A DNA stretch of 64,000 nt from Butyrivibrio sp. Su6 (GCF_900108105.1 NZ_FNUR01000001.1:62001-126000); one strand, 5' to 3'; shown: positions 17,782 to 27,432, numbered from the stretch's first letter. Notes: generated by a model from the letters alone, not told the origin. A program made the numbers and translations.

Positions 17782-19225
17782 AACGCCTTTTATCGGGGTA
17801 TTGTTCGTAGAATTTGTTTTTGTCTTTATACATGCGTTCATCTGCGTAGCGCATGGCAAGACGGAGATTACCTGAGTCTGCATCATGATAGTAACCAATG
17901 GCAAAATGGAGCCAGTCGGGATCAGATGCTTTTTCACGAAGGAGTTTTATCTTTTCTTCGAAATTCTTTTCACTATCGAAGGATATAATCGTAAATTCAT
18001 CACCGCCTGCCCTGTAAATCTTGTCTGTTGCAAAAACTTCTTTTAACACATCAGCAGCATAAACAAGAAGTTTATCGCCCTGTTCGTGGCCGCCATTATC
18101 ATTTATTGTCTTAAGACCATTCAGGTCGCAGAAGGCTACGTTGAAAGGCCGTGGGTTAAATTCAAGTTTAAGTGCCAGCTCGTCTACATTTACGTTCATG
18201 CAGTTTCTGTTAAATACTCCTGTAAGCATATCAACGTTACTGAGATACTCGAGCCTTTGTAAAAACAGGTGGTTAGCAACTTCAGATGATAAAAAGAATG
18301 AGATAAGTTCAATAGTTTCTTTTATCCTTACAAGATGACTTACATCGAAGTTGGTGATGTAGAGGTAACCTATTGTTTCTCCGTTGTGGGTAAAGGGAAC
18401 AAGACACAGACTTTGAACTTTATTTATTCTCAAGGTCTTAACCCAGGCAGGGGCTTTCGCCTCATAATAGTCCAGATCATGTTCATCTTTTATAATGATG
18501 CTGTTTGTCTTTTTTACAAGCTCTTCCCAGCATTCCACAATCTCATAAGGAAAAGAAGAGAAGACGCCACGGATATCGTTGTGAGGATCCGATGAAGCAG
18601 CACTGATTATATCAAAGGATCTGAATTCTTTGTCTATTGTAAGTGTGCTTGCTGCATATGAATTCGTATACTCAAGGATGTCTTTTGTGACAATTTCCAT
18701 GCTATCAAGGAATTTATGCTCATTTCTAAGCTCGAGACAGGCCTTTATAACAAAGCTCGCAATGTCTGGAGAAACGGCTGCAAATTTGCCTGTGTCCATT
18801 TCTTTATTCAAAGTATAGGAGAACTGGCAGTAGGAGATAGCAGGATCATCGCATTTTTCCATGATGGGATTAAGGATGTCCTGAGTCCAAAAACCGTAAA
18901 CTTTAGAGGTGTCAACATAGGTGTTTATAAACTCACCTTTCCATGCAGCTCTGAAACAAACATCTTCAAAATTTGGCTCCTTTGGAAGGTGCATGGTATA
19001 GAGCTGTCCTTCAAGGTGTTTATCAAAGGATTCATAATCAACGCCAGCATCATGCTCGGTACCAACAAAAATATCGTAATAGTTTTTCTTTAAATGATCA
19101 TTTATAACAGCAAAGCGCACTTCACCACAACTGCCGTCAGGGAGCTTCTCAACAGCCATGATCGTACTTGGAATTGGGAGTTGATTAACATAATCTTTTA
19201 ATTTCAAATAGGTTTCATTTGTCAT
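17780..19225 (-). CDS. Diguanylate cyclase with N-terminal PAS- and GAF-like sensor domains
   Basis: 481 residues. The C-terminal GGDEF domain (about residues 325-475) is intact: IYRAGGDEFTIIS around residue 409 and an NDNGGHEQGDKLL segment. No RxxD inhibitory site precedes it. The N-terminal 320 residues carry a PAS-like start (IPSTIMAVEKLPDGSCGEV) and a GAF-like middle (CLVPFTHNGETIGYLYITNFD); no membrane segment is seen. Family role: making cyclic di-GMP from two GTP. It lies 1 base after its paralogue, so the two are coupled. Confidence 0.88.
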   Translation of the reverse strand: MTNETYLKLKDYVNQLPIPSTIMAVEKLPDGSCGEVRFAVINDHLKKNYYDIFVGTEHDAGVDYESFDKHLEGQLYTMHLPKEPNFEDVCFRAAWKGEFINTYVDTSKVYGFWTQDILNPIMEKCDDPAISYCQFSYTLNKEMDTGKFAAVSPDIASFVIKACLELRNEHKFLDSMEIVTKDILEYTNSYAASTLTIDKEFRSFDIISAASSDPHNDIRGVFSSFPYEIVECWEELVKKTNSIIIKDEHDLDYYEAKAPAWVKTLRINKVQSLCLVPFTHNGETIGYLYITNFDVSHLVRIKETIELISFFLSSEVANHLFLQRLEYLSNVDMLTGVFNRNCMNVNVDELALKLEFNPRPFNVAFCDLNGLKTINDNGGHEQGDKLLVYAADVLKEVFATDKIYRAGGDEFTIISFDSEKNFEEKIKLLREKASDPDWLHFAIGYYHDADSGNLRLAMRYADERMYKDKNKFYEQYPDKRR

Positions 19226-19226
19226 A

Positions 19227-20615
19227 TTATTTTATCATCTCCGGGTGAGTGTAATAGAATTCTTCTTTAAATTCCTGGACGTACTGATTTGCAAATCTCA
19301 TAGCTGTATGAAGTGAACCTTCTGTTGTGTCTGTATAGTAACCTACTGAGAAATATACCCATTCAGGGTCTGAAGCTTTCTCTTTTAAGGTGTCGATCTT
19401 TTTGCTGAATTCGGCTTCGGAGCTGTTTGTTGATATTACTGCAAATTCATCGCCTGCAGATCTGTAAATAAAATCATCTTTAAATACTTCGCGAAGTATC
19501 TTTCCTGCATCTCTAAGGAGATTGTTTCCGGCATCATGTCCCTGATTTATATTGATGGTTTTTAAGGTGCTCAAGGTACAGAAAGCAACACTGTAAGGAA
19601 CAGGAGCCATCTTAAGTTCCATGGCAAGTTCGTCAACCTTTGTGTTCATGGCGTTTCTGTTCTGAACACCGGTACGGATATCAAGGGAACTCAGACTTCT
19701 TAATTTATCAATAAAGATGTGGTGCGCTGCCTCTGAAGCCAGGAAGAAAGCGACCATCTCAATTGTGTCTTTGAATCGTGCCAGCTGGCTGATATCGAAA
19801 TTAGTGATGAAAAGATATCCGATTACCATGTTTTGATGGATAAAAGGCGCAAGGCAAAGGTTCTTTACATCATTTGTCCTAAGTGTCTTTACCCACTCAG
19901 GTGCTCGCTTTTCAATATCGCACATATCCTGTTCGTTTCGAATGATGATGCAGTCTGTGCCTGAAATAAGATCTTCCCATGATTCAACTATTTCATATGG
20001 AATATCAGTGAAGATGTCATGTATGTTGACAAGGTTATTTCTGACGGATTCGCTGATAACTTCGAACTGATAGAGATCTTTTGAGACTGTGACAATAGAT
20101 GTGGCAAAAGAATCAGTGAATTCGCGGATTTCTTTTGTTACGAGATTCATAGTGGTGTAGAAATCGTCATTTTTCCTGAGGTTAAGGCAGGTCCTGATGA
20201 CAAAGCTTGCTATATCCGGTGAAATAATGGAGTACTTGCCGGAATCCATTTCTTTACTGAGATTGTAGATAAACTGGCAATATCCGATTTTGGAATCACC
20301 ATTATTGTTTATGGGAATGACTATATCTTCAGTCCAATAGCCGTAAAGCCTTGTTGTGTCGACATAGGCGTGATAGTGCTCGTTACTCCAGGCTGCTTTA
20401 AACAATATCTCTTCGAATTTTGGATCTCTTGGTATTTTCAGGTCATAGGGCTGGCCTTCAACGTCTTCTCCGGTCATACTGAATTTGTCGTTCGTTGCAG
20501 CCATGAGAATCTTTCCGCAGGTTCCGTCATCATTTTTTTCAACTGACAGAATAGCAGAGGGCATGTTACACATATTTACTATTGTTTTTAGTGTTTCATA
20601 ATTGATACCAGACAT
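19227..20615 (-). CDS. Paralogous GGDEF protein with altered AGDEF motif
   Basis: 462 residues, similar in layout to the gene just downstream (PAS-like PSAILSVEKNDDGTCGKI, GAF-like CLAPFIHQNMVIGYLFIT). The signature reads RSAGDEFAVIS, so the first Gly of GGDEF is Ala. Some AGDEF and SGDEF proteins still make c-di-GMP, so loss of activity is uncertain. The frame is open to 20684, but the GGAGG site at about 20622-20627 makes the ATG at 20615 (MSGINYETL) the likely start. Together with its partner it looks like a recent tandem duplication; the two could form a heterodimer in which one half is a sensor. Confidence 0.85.
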   Translation of the reverse strand: MSGINYETLKTIVNMCNMPSAILSVEKNDDGTCGKILMAATNDKFSMTGEDVEGQPYDLKIPRDPKFEEILFKAAWSNEHYHAYVDTTRLYGYWTEDIVIPINNNGDSKIGYCQFIYNLSKEMDSGKYSIISPDIASFVIRTCLNLRKNDDFYTTMNLVTKEIREFTDSFATSIVTVSKDLYQFEVISESVRNNLVNIHDIFTDIPYEIVESWEDLISGTDCIIIRNEQDMCDIEKRAPEWVKTLRTNDVKNLCLAPFIHQNMVIGYLFITNFDISQLARFKDTIEMVAFFLASEAAHHIFIDKLRSLSSLDIRTGVQNRNAMNTKVDELAMELKMAPVPYSVAFCTLSTLKTININQGHDAGNNLLRDAGKILREVFKDDFIYRSAGDEFAVISTNSSEAEFSKKIDTLKEKASDPEWVYFSVGYYTDTTEGSLHTAMRFANQYVQEFKEEFYYTHPEMIK

Positions 20616-20758
20616 TTTTATCCTCCAAAAGATACTTGAAAATAACGGCATCACGATAATATTTATACTATTATATAATAGCATATAGGGAATTAAATTT
20701 TTTAATATCTCAATGTATAAATTATGAAATTCCTATTAAATAATCATTACAATAATGC

Positions 20759-20787
20759 TTTAAAAAGAGGTATACAATTGATATAAT
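20759..20787 (+). promoter_or_regulatory. Sigma-A-type promoter of the ABC exporter operon
   Basis: TTTAAA (20759-20764), 17-base spacer, TATAAT (20782-20787). It faces the ABC genes, 77 bases before the ATG. Confidence 0.65.
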
Positions 20788-20795
20788 GATTTTTG

Positions 20796-20824
20796 AGCGG
20801 CATGGCTTAACTGTGCCGCTTTTA
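20796..20824 (+). terminator. Leader hairpin, possible attenuator upstream of the ABC exporter
   Basis: Seven-pair stem AGCGGCA (20796-20802) with TGCCGCT (20814-20820), followed by TTT. It lies between the promoter and the first gene, so transcription may stop or be controlled here; alternatively it is only leader structure. Another TATAAT stands at 20826-20831. Confidence 0.4.
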
Positions 20825-20863
20825 CTATAATTATCACAGCATTGGATCAGGATTTTTTTACAT

Positions 20864-22699
20864 ATGAACAATAAAACAGAAAAGACAATCAATCATAAAT
20901 TTAATACAAAATCTGAACTTGTGTGGTTTTTCCTTAGAGGGAGTAAGACTTTCTTTTGCCTTTCAGTCATTCTTTCCTTTGGGATAACATTTTTTGAACT
21001 CATAAGTCCCAAGGTTGTTCAGTACACGGTCGATTATCTACTAGTTGATGTTCCGGATGAAAGTGGGAGCATACCTGCGTATTTGAGACTTTTATTGAAT
21101 GCAATAGGTGACAGGGCATTTCTTAAAGACCATATCTATATCATGGCCCTTTTAGTTGCTCTATTTGCTCTTTTATCAGCAATATGCAGATATTTGTTTA
21201 AAGTGTGCAATGCTCATGCTGCGGAGAGGCTTATCCAGAGGATGCGAGATAAACTTTTTGAGCATATCATGCATCTGACTTTTTCCTGGCACAGTGAGAA
21301 TCATACAGGTGATATCATCCAGAGGTGCACTTCAGACGTTGATACTGTAAAGATGTTCATATCAGAACAACTCTTGTCTTTAGTCAGGATCATTATCAGG
21401 ATCATCATTGCCATGTATTTTATGATCCAGATAAACGGTGTGCTTTCTATTTTTTCTGCGGTTTTCATTCCTATTGTGGTACTGTATTCATTCATTTTTC
21501 ACAACAAGATCAGCAGAAGCTTTGAAAAAGCTGACAATGAGGAAGGAAGGCTATCAGCTACAGCCCAGGAAAATCTCACAGGTGTGAGGGTTGTCAGGGC
21601 CTTTGGAAGAGAGCAGTATGAAAAAGAAAGATTTGAAAAACAGAACTATGAGTACACAAATCTCTGGATAGAGATCATGAGGATATTGTCCTTGTTCTGG
21701 TCTTCAAACGATCTGATCTCGGGATGCCAGGTTATGCTGGTAACTGTTGTGGGCGCGGTTTTTGCAGTAAATGGGAGTATTACGGTTGGTGAGTATATTG
21801 CATTTGTTTCATACAATGCTATGCTTACATGGCCTGTAAGGGCGCTTGGAAGAATCATCTCTGAGATGAGTAAGGCCGGAGTTTCTATTGAACGTATCAG
21901 ATATATCATGAATTCTGAAGTTGAGAAGGATAAAGAAAATGCAAAAGAAGTACCAATGAATCAGGATATTTCTTTTGAAAATGTTTCTTTTACCTATGGA
22001 AATGGTTCTGAAGAAGTTCTAAATAATGTAAGCTTCACCATAAAAGCAGGAACAACGGTTGGAATCCTGGGCGGAACAGGGTCTGGTAAATCAACGCTCA
22101 TGTATCTTTTGGACAGACTGTATGACCTTCCTGAGGGCTGCGGAAAAATAACAGTCGGAGATACTGATATTAAGGACATCAAGGCAAGTCATTTAAGAAA
22201 GAACATTGGCCTTGTGCTTCAGGAACCCTTCCTGTTTTCAAGGACCTTGTCTGAAAACATAGGTATAACCCTTAAGGATAATGATCTTAAACAGGTAAGG
22301 GATGCTGCGAAAGTAGCTGCTTTGGATGAGACTATTCAGAACTTTGGACAGGGGTATGACACCTATGTAGGCGAGCGAGGTGTGACATTGTCAGGAGGAC
22401 AGAAGCAGAGAACGGCGATAGCGCAGGTTCTTGTTTCAAAGCCGCCTGTAATGATATTTGATGATTCACTTTCTGCCGTCGACACGGGAACAGATGCCAG
22501 GATAAGGCGTGGCCTTTTAGAGTCTACTTACGATACAACAGTGGTCCTTATTTCTCACAGAATAACAACTCTTATGCATGCGGATCACATTATAGTTCTT
22601 GATCATGGCAAGGTGGCGGAAGAGGGCCCGCATGACGTGCTTTTAAAGAACAACGGTATTTATAAAAAAATCTACGATATACAGATGCAGGGAATATGA
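20864..22699 (+). CDS. ABC exporter half-transporter, subunit 1 (degenerate ATP site)
   Basis: 611 residues: six membrane helices in about residues 20-330, then an ATPase domain. Walker A GGTGSGKST, Q-loop VLQEPFLFS, perfect signature LSGGQKQR, but Walker B reads VMIFDDSLSAVD, with Asp in place of the catalytic Glu. The H-loop (LISHRITTL) is present. This pattern fits the non-catalytic half of type IV heterodimeric exporters such as BmrC/BmrD, LmrC/LmrD or TM287/288. Its last four bases overlap the next start. Substrate unknown; drugs, lipids or peptides are possible. Confidence 0.9.
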   Translation: MNNKTEKTINHKFNTKSELVWFFLRGSKTFFCLSVILSFGITFFELISPKVVQYTVDYLLVDVPDESGSIPAYLRLLLNAIGDRAFLKDHIYIMALLVALFALLSAICRYLFKVCNAHAAERLIQRMRDKLFEHIMHLTFSWHSENHTGDIIQRCTSDVDTVKMFISEQLLSLVRIIIRIIIAMYFMIQINGVLSIFSAVFIPIVVLYSFIFHNKISRSFEKADNEEGRLSATAQENLTGVRVVRAFGREQYEKERFEKQNYEYTNLWIEIMRILSLFWSSNDLISGCQVMLVTVVGAVFAVNGSITVGEYIAFVSYNAMLTWPVRALGRIISEMSKAGVSIERIRYIMNSEVEKDKENAKEVPMNQDISFENVSFTYGNGSEEVLNNVSFTIKAGTTVGILGGTGSGKSTLMYLLDRLYDLPEGCGKITVGDTDIKDIKASHLRKNIGLVLQEPFLFSRTLSENIGITLKDNDLKQVRDAAKVAALDETIQNFGQGYDTYVGERGVTLSGGQKQRTAIAQVLVSKPPVMIFDDSLSAVDTGTDARIRRGLLESTYDTTVVLISHRITTLMHADHIIVLDHGKVAEEGPHDVLLKNNGIYKKIYDIQMQGI

Positions 22700-24510
22700 A
22701 AAACGAACAATTAACAAAACTACCATTTTTTGGAATACCAAAACTATATCCATTTATTAAGCCATATCTTCCTAAGATAGTATTTATGGTCACTTTGGGA
22801 ATACTAAGTTCTCTCGTTGATTCCATTTATCCTATCTTTAACAGGTATGCGCTTGATAATTTTGTAGGTAAAAAGACATTAGAAGGCCTTGGAGGCTTTG
22901 TGATCCTTTACCTTGTTATCCTTATTCTGCAGGTAATTGATAATTATATATCTACCTATGTCTGCGGGCAGGTTGAGATGAGTATGGACAGAGATCTTAG
23001 AAATGCTTCTTTTAACCATCTGCAGGAGCTTTCGTTCGCATATTTCAACCAGAATAATGTGGGATATATTCATGCAAGGGTAATGAGCGATACGGGCAAG
23101 ATCGGAGTAATGGTATCATGGCGAATGATGGACATTATATGGAATGGATCATATATTGTCTGCGTTCTTATTATGATGCTGTTCCTCAATGTGAAACTGG
23201 CGCTTTATGTAATAGTTCTTGTTCCTGTGGCAGCTCTTTTCTCTATGTACTTCCAGAAAAAACTCATCGTTCTTAACAGAAAGATTCGTGAGATAAATTC
23301 TACTATTACAAGTAATTTCAATGAGGGAATTACCGGTGCAAAAGCGATCAAAACCCTGGTTGTAGAAGATAAGATCCAAAATGATTTTGAAAAAGACACC
23401 GGAAATATGTACAGAACTTCGGTACACACAGCGCATTTCTCTGCGCTTTTCACATCATCAATAACACTAATGTCCTCATTGGCTCTTTCTCTTGTACTGT
23501 GGAGAGGCGGCCTTGCAACTATGGAGGGGGTTATCCAGATTGGTACTCTCTCTGTGTTCCTGTCTTATGCGCTTGGCCTTATGGAGCCTGTTCAGAACGT
23601 TATCGTCACAATATCTGAGCTTATAAGTGTTCAGGTAAATGTCGAGAGATTTTTTAAGCTCATAGAGACTGAGTCCGACGTTTCAGACAGACCGGATGTC
23701 ATAGAAAAATATGGAGATACCTTTAATCCAAAGAAAGAAAATTGGGAAGAACTCTATGGCGATGTTGAGTTCAAGGATGTGACCTTTAAGTATCCTGATG
23801 GGGATGAGTATGTCCTTGAGCATTTTAATCTAAAAGTTCCACAGGGCACGAATGTTGCCATCGTGGGTGAAACTGGTGCCGGAAAATCAACGCTGGTAAA
23901 TCTTGTCTGCAGATTTTTTAAGCCCACAAGCGGAAAAGTCCTTATTGATGGAAAAGATGCTGCGGACAGGTCTCAGTTGTGGCTTCACAGTAACATTGGA
24001 TATGTTCTTCAAACGCCACATCTTTTTTCAGGAACAGTAAGGGATAATTTAAGGTATGGTAAGCCTGACGCTACGGATGATGAGATTTGGGAGGCCTTGC
24101 GCCTTGTGTCTGCCGAGGCAATTGTTAAGCGCATGGATAAGGGCCTTGACAGCGATGTTGGAGAAGATGGAGGAATGCTCTCAACCGGTGAAAAGCAGCT
24201 TTTGTCTTTTGCCAGAGCAATTCTTTCCGATCCCAAAATCCTTATTCTTGATGAGGCAACAGCTTCTATTGATACTGTGACTGAAAAGGCAATTCAGGAT
24301 GCTATTGTTACTGTTACCAGGGGAAGAACTTCCTTTGTTATTGCGCACAGACTTTCAACTATTGTTGATGCAGATATCATTTTAGTTGTTCAGGATGGTA
24401 AAATAATAGAGAGAGGAACCCACAAGGAGCTTATGAAGCTCAAAGGTTTCTATCACGAGCTCTTTACAAGGCAGTTTGCTGATGAAGCTTTTAATCAGAC
24501 AGCAGGATGA
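22696..24510 (+). CDS. ABC exporter half-transporter, subunit 2 (catalytic site partner)
   Basis: 604 residues with six N-terminal membrane helices and an ATPase domain. Walker A GETGAGKST and Walker B ILILDEATASID are canonical, with catalytic Glu, and the H-loop is VIAHRLSTI, but the signature is LSTGEKQLLS instead of LSGGQ. In a head-to-tail dimer, this protein's Walker motifs pair with the perfect LSGGQ of subunit 1 to give one good ATP site. The poor signature here pairs with the Asp Walker B of subunit 1 to give one weak site. The ATGA overlap at 22696 indicates coupled translation. The metallophosphoesterase gene follows after 19 bases. Confidence 0.9.
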   Translation: MKNEQLTKLPFFGIPKLYPFIKPYLPKIVFMVTLGILSSLVDSIYPIFNRYALDNFVGKKTLEGLGGFVILYLVILILQVIDNYISTYVCGQVEMSMDRDLRNASFNHLQELSFAYFNQNNVGYIHARVMSDTGKIGVMVSWRMMDIIWNGSYIVCVLIMMLFLNVKLALYVIVLVPVAALFSMYFQKKLIVLNRKIREINSTITSNFNEGITGAKAIKTLVVEDKIQNDFEKDTGNMYRTSVHTAHFSALFTSSITLMSSLALSLVLWRGGLATMEGVIQIGTLSVFLSYALGLMEPVQNVIVTISELISVQVNVERFFKLIETESDVSDRPDVIEKYGDTFNPKKENWEELYGDVEFKDVTFKYPDGDEYVLEHFNLKVPQGTNVAIVGETGAGKSTLVNLVCRFFKPTSGKVLIDGKDAADRSQLWLHSNIGYVLQTPHLFSGTVRDNLRYGKPDATDDEIWEALRLVSAEAIVKRMDKGLDSDVGEDGGMLSTGEKQLLSFARAILSDPKILILDEATASIDTVTEKAIQDAIVTVTRGRTSFVIAHRLSTIVDADIILVVQDGKIIERGTHKELMKLKGFYHELFTRQFADEAFNQTAG

Positions 24511-24529
24511 ATAAGGGTGGCAGACTAAT

Positions 24530-25426
24530 ATGATGGATATAGCGGTATTTAGTGATATACATGGTAATCATTCGGCGCTTCAGGCGTGCATTGATTACGC
24601 AATGGGGAAGGGAATCACAAGATTTGTACTTCTTGGAGACTACGTTACAGACTGCCCCAATCCCCAAAAGACCATGGAACAGATTTATGTATTAAAGCAA
24701 TATTTTGAGACTTATATCATAAGGGGAAACAGGGAGGAGTACCTTCTCAATTACAGAAAGAATGGAGAGGGTAATTGGAAAAAGGGGTCAGCCAGTGGTT
24801 CACTTTTATACACATATGAGAATCTGACTGATAAGGACTTTAATTTTTTTGCTTCCCTTCCAAATTATGGAATATATGAGCAAAAGGGCTTTCCGGGCTT
24901 TGAATATTGCCATGGGTCGCCTAATGAGACTTCAGAACTTCTTTTCAGAGAGAAAAGAAATACCAAAAAGGTGCTGTCTCACCTAAAGACGGGAGTTCTT
25001 TTACATGGTCATAATCATGTACAGGACACTTACATTTACAGGGGAAAGAAGGCGGTAAATCCCGGATCTGTTGGCATTCCGTGGTACCATGATGGTAAGA
25101 CTCAGTTTTGTATACTACATGGAAATGGAAAGACCTGGGAAGAAGAGTATGTGCAGCTGGACTATGATAGAAAAGAGATCCTAAGGGAATTTAAAAACTC
25201 AGAACTTAAGACCTACGCACCTGCCTGGGCTGCGGTCACCATGCATACAATAAGGACCGGAATTGATCTTAACCAGACCGTTCTTCTTCGCGCCATGAGG
25301 CTTTGCGAGCAGGAAAGGGGCGTTGTTAAATGGCCAAATATTCCTGAGAAGTACTGGGCTATTGCCCTTAAGGAAAACTATATTGATCTGAACGGAAAAG
25401 AGATACCTCATGATGAAGAGGCATAA
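24530..25426 (+). CDS. Calcineurin-like metallophosphoesterase (YfcE-type)
   Basis: 298 residues. All five metallophosphoesterase motifs are visible: FSDIHGNHSAL at the N-terminus, LLGDYV, RGNRE, an internal His in EYCHGS, and HGHNH near residue 162, followed by VNPGSVGIP. Family members are di-metal phosphodiesterases or phosphatases of the cytosol. The C-terminal 100 residues are an extra helical part not in YfcE. Probably the third gene of the exporter operon; its stop is followed directly by a bidirectional terminator. Confidence 0.88.
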   Translation: MMDIAVFSDIHGNHSALQACIDYAMGKGITRFVLLGDYVTDCPNPQKTMEQIYVLKQYFETYIIRGNREEYLLNYRKNGEGNWKKGSASGSLLYTYENLTDKDFNFFASLPNYGIYEQKGFPGFEYCHGSPNETSELLFREKRNTKKVLSHLKTGVLLHGHNHVQDTYIYRGKKAVNPGSVGIPWYHDGKTQFCILHGNGKTWEEEYVQLDYDRKEILREFKNSELKTYAPAWAAVTMHTIRTGIDLNQTVLLRAMRLCEQERGVVKWPNIPEKYWAIALKENYIDLNGKEIPHDEEA

Positions 25427-25430
25427 AGAA

Positions 25431-25453
25431 AGGCGCATCGCTTTGATGCGCCT
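25431..25453. terminator. Bidirectional hairpin between convergent genes
   Basis: Perfect nine-pair stem AGGCGCATC with GATGCGCCT, loop GCTTT. Only weak T tracts follow on either side. Confidence 0.6.
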
Positions 25454-25457
25454 ATAA

Positions 25458-26528
25458 TTATGCAGATATTACAGAATTTCTTCCTTGATTCTTGGCTGTA
25501 TAGAGCCTGCTGTCAGCTTCTTTTAAAAGGTCATAGGGAGTCATGCCATCATTGCATGTAGCGGTTCCAAAAGAAGAAGTTACTTTTATATCATTACCGC
25601 CATAAGAGAATATGTTATCTGATATTTCATTACAGATATCGTGTATGATATTGCAAAAATCATCGTAACTTTGAGAATCCTTTGAAAGAATAAGAAATTC
25701 TTCGCCGCCCCATCTTCCACAACATATTTCGCTGTGAGAAGAGAGTATTTTTGCAATTTCAATCAGCACATGGTCGCCCATGAGATGACCGTATTTGTCG
25801 TTGATGTTTTTGAAATGGTCAACGTCCATGATTGCAACATTTTTGTAGGATTCGTCGTATATCAGTTTTTGAATGAACTGCCTGTTATAAAGCCCTGTCA
25901 AATAATCTGTATTGGCAAGATTATTGAGTCTGTTTGTGTTTTCTTTTATGTTCACACAGTATACTGTTGTGTAAACAATGATATAAGAAAATGCTATAAG
26001 GCCATTTGTATAGTACATAAAAGTAGCTATAGAATCAGAAGCAACATATCCGATCGGGAGATAACCGTTCTCATGAAAACCATATAGTGCTATGAAGGTT
26101 ACAATGTAGAGAAGTACAAGTATGTTTGCCAGTACGCTCTGTACTTTTGACTGAAGAGGCATAAAATATGGTGTGATAACTGAAAGCACACAAGGGAAAA
26201 GCCAAAGCCAGTATCCACATTTATATCCCATAAAAACAGTAGCAAAAATAATATGAAAATAGATCTCAAAATGTGCTATCCATACAATTATTACATTATG
26301 TCCTGTGGCATTTAAAACAAACTCTATTAGATAAATTCCAATGCTTACAAGATTGATGTAGATCATTGGAGTACAGAACGAATATGTATAAATGCCTTCA
26401 AGGATGATATGTATCAAAAGAAGTGCTGTAGCCGTTTTAGTAATAAATTCTTTATCTTCAAGGTCGTATTGAACTTTTTCTCTTTTTACCAGACCTGCAA
26501 GAAAAAAATTGTCAAATGAATTCTCCAT
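25458..26528 (-). CDS. Membrane diguanylate cyclase
   Basis: 356 residues. Six hydrophobic segments in about residues 25-190 form an integral membrane sensor of unknown ligand. The C-terminal GGDEF domain is intact, with CCGRWGGEEFLILS and LYNRQFIQKL/DVDHFKNINDKYGHLMGD, the usual substrate and metal-binding parts. No RxxD inhibitory site is visible in the five residues before GGEEF. It should make c-di-GMP in response to a membrane signal. Transcribed alone. Confidence 0.9.
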   Translation of the reverse strand: MENSFDNFFLAGLVKREKVQYDLEDKEFITKTATALLLIHIILEGIYTYSFCTPMIYINLVSIGIYLIEFVLNATGHNVIIVWIAHFEIYFHIIFATVFMGYKCGYWLWLFPCVLSVITPYFMPLQSKVQSVLANILVLLYIVTFIALYGFHENGYLPIGYVASDSIATFMYYTNGLIAFSYIIVYTTVYCVNIKENTNRLNNLANTDYLTGLYNRQFIQKLIYDESYKNVAIMDVDHFKNINDKYGHLMGDHVLIEIAKILSSHSEICCGRWGGEEFLILSKDSQSYDDFCNIIHDICNEISDNIFSYGGNDIKVTSSFGTATCNDGMTPYDLLKEADSRLYTAKNQGRNSVISA

Positions 26529-26644
26529 TTAATTTACCCACAAAAAATAACTTTTTATCTTTAAACAGATATATTATATTTGTTCGATTGAAAATGTCTA
26601 GTTCAATATAGTAAATCACTAAAGAAAAATAAAGTTGAATGCAC

Positions 26645-26676
26645 AAAAAAGCCCTGAAAACAGAATTTTCAGAGCC
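26645..26676 (-). terminator. Terminator of the Ser/Thr-rich protein gene
   Basis: Stem 26651-26660 with 26666-26675 (nine of ten pairs; arm GCCCTGAAAA), flanked by six A at 26645-26650 that give a U tract on the minus strand. Confidence 0.75.
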
Positions 26677-26702
26677 TTAATGTCATATAATAATGATTTC
26701 TT

Positions 26703-27116
26703 TTAAACAGTTGTGTCAAGAGCAACTGAAGTGTCAGCTGCAGTGGTTTTGTTAGCGTCTTTGTCATAGCTTTTCAGCTGATCGTCAAGCCAGGAAGATT
26801 TGTATTTGTTATATTTATCAGCTGTAACAGTAGAGTCAGAAGAGGAGCCTGATCGTCCAACACTATCAAGGAAATTGGTTTTATGCGTAACAGTCTTTTT
26901 TGTAGCGCTTGTTGCTGATTCAGAATCAGTAGCAACCGTAGTTGAGCCGGTTTCCCTGTACGCGTTTAGGGCGTTTTGATTACCTACTTTTTTTACATAG
27001 GATTTCATAAGGGAACCATATGCGCCGCTCTTGATACTGGAGTAGTCAGTCAAAAGATTGCTCATGTCATTAACATAATTATATGAGCCGGAAAGGCTGC
27101 TGAATATATTTGCCAT
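26703..27116 (-). CDS. Small Ser/Thr-rich protein of unknown function
   Basis: 137 residues, unrecognised. No signal peptide or membrane segment. The N-terminus (FSSLSGSYNYVNDMSNLLTDY) may form an amphipathic helix. The middle (about 60-95) is a Ser/Thr/Ala-rich low-complexity stretch, and the end has an acidic patch. A strong AAGGAGG site and its own terminator support a real, well-translated gene. It could be an extracellular-appendage or secreted substrate, but there is no direct sign of this. Confidence 0.6.
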   Translation of the reverse strand: MANIFSSLSGSYNYVNDMSNLLTDYSSIKSGAYGSLMKSYVKKVGNQNALNAYRETGSTTVATDSESATSATKKTVTHKTNFLDSVGRSGSSSDSTVTADKYNKYKSSWLDDQLKSYDKDANKTTAADTSVALDTTV

Positions 27117-27432
27117 GTTCGCACCTCCTTGCTAAAAATGCATACTTAAGGCCTCCGTGCCATAAGCATAGTATCAGTAATAATCATACTATTAAGGATA
27201 TTATCACAGAAAAGATATGGATTATCAATTTACTGCAAATTAAATAAATATAAAAAATTGATATAGAAGATATGCTGATAAACAGTAGGGTTAAACTATG
27301 CTAAAAGAAATAAAAGGTAGAAAACGTGAGAAAAAAGGAGAAAATAAGAGTAAAATACTAAATATATAAAAATATAGCCCATTATTCAGCTTGCGCAAGT
27401 AAGATTAACATACTAATATATGTTCTTAGAGA
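27117..27432 (+). promoter_or_regulatory. Intergenic region with probable groESL promoter
   Basis: Very AT-rich. A candidate sigma-A promoter is TTGCGC (27391-27396), 17 bases, TAATAT (27414-27419), which would start transcription about 7 bases before the CIRCE element. I see no gene elsewhere in this stretch, whose right part also carries the minus-strand promoter region of the Ser/Thr-rich protein. Confidence 0.5.

Noticed and set aside
18141-19093. Plus-strand open frames opposite the GGDEF gene
   Set aside because: They mirror the coding sequence of a well-supported minus-strand gene and lack ribosome sites.
27117-27200. c-di-GMP riboswitch upstream of the Ser/Thr-rich protein
   Set aside because: A GGCCTCCGTGCC-like string was noticed, but the GNRA-loop and GACGCAAAGCC core of the c-di-GMP-I class are absent.
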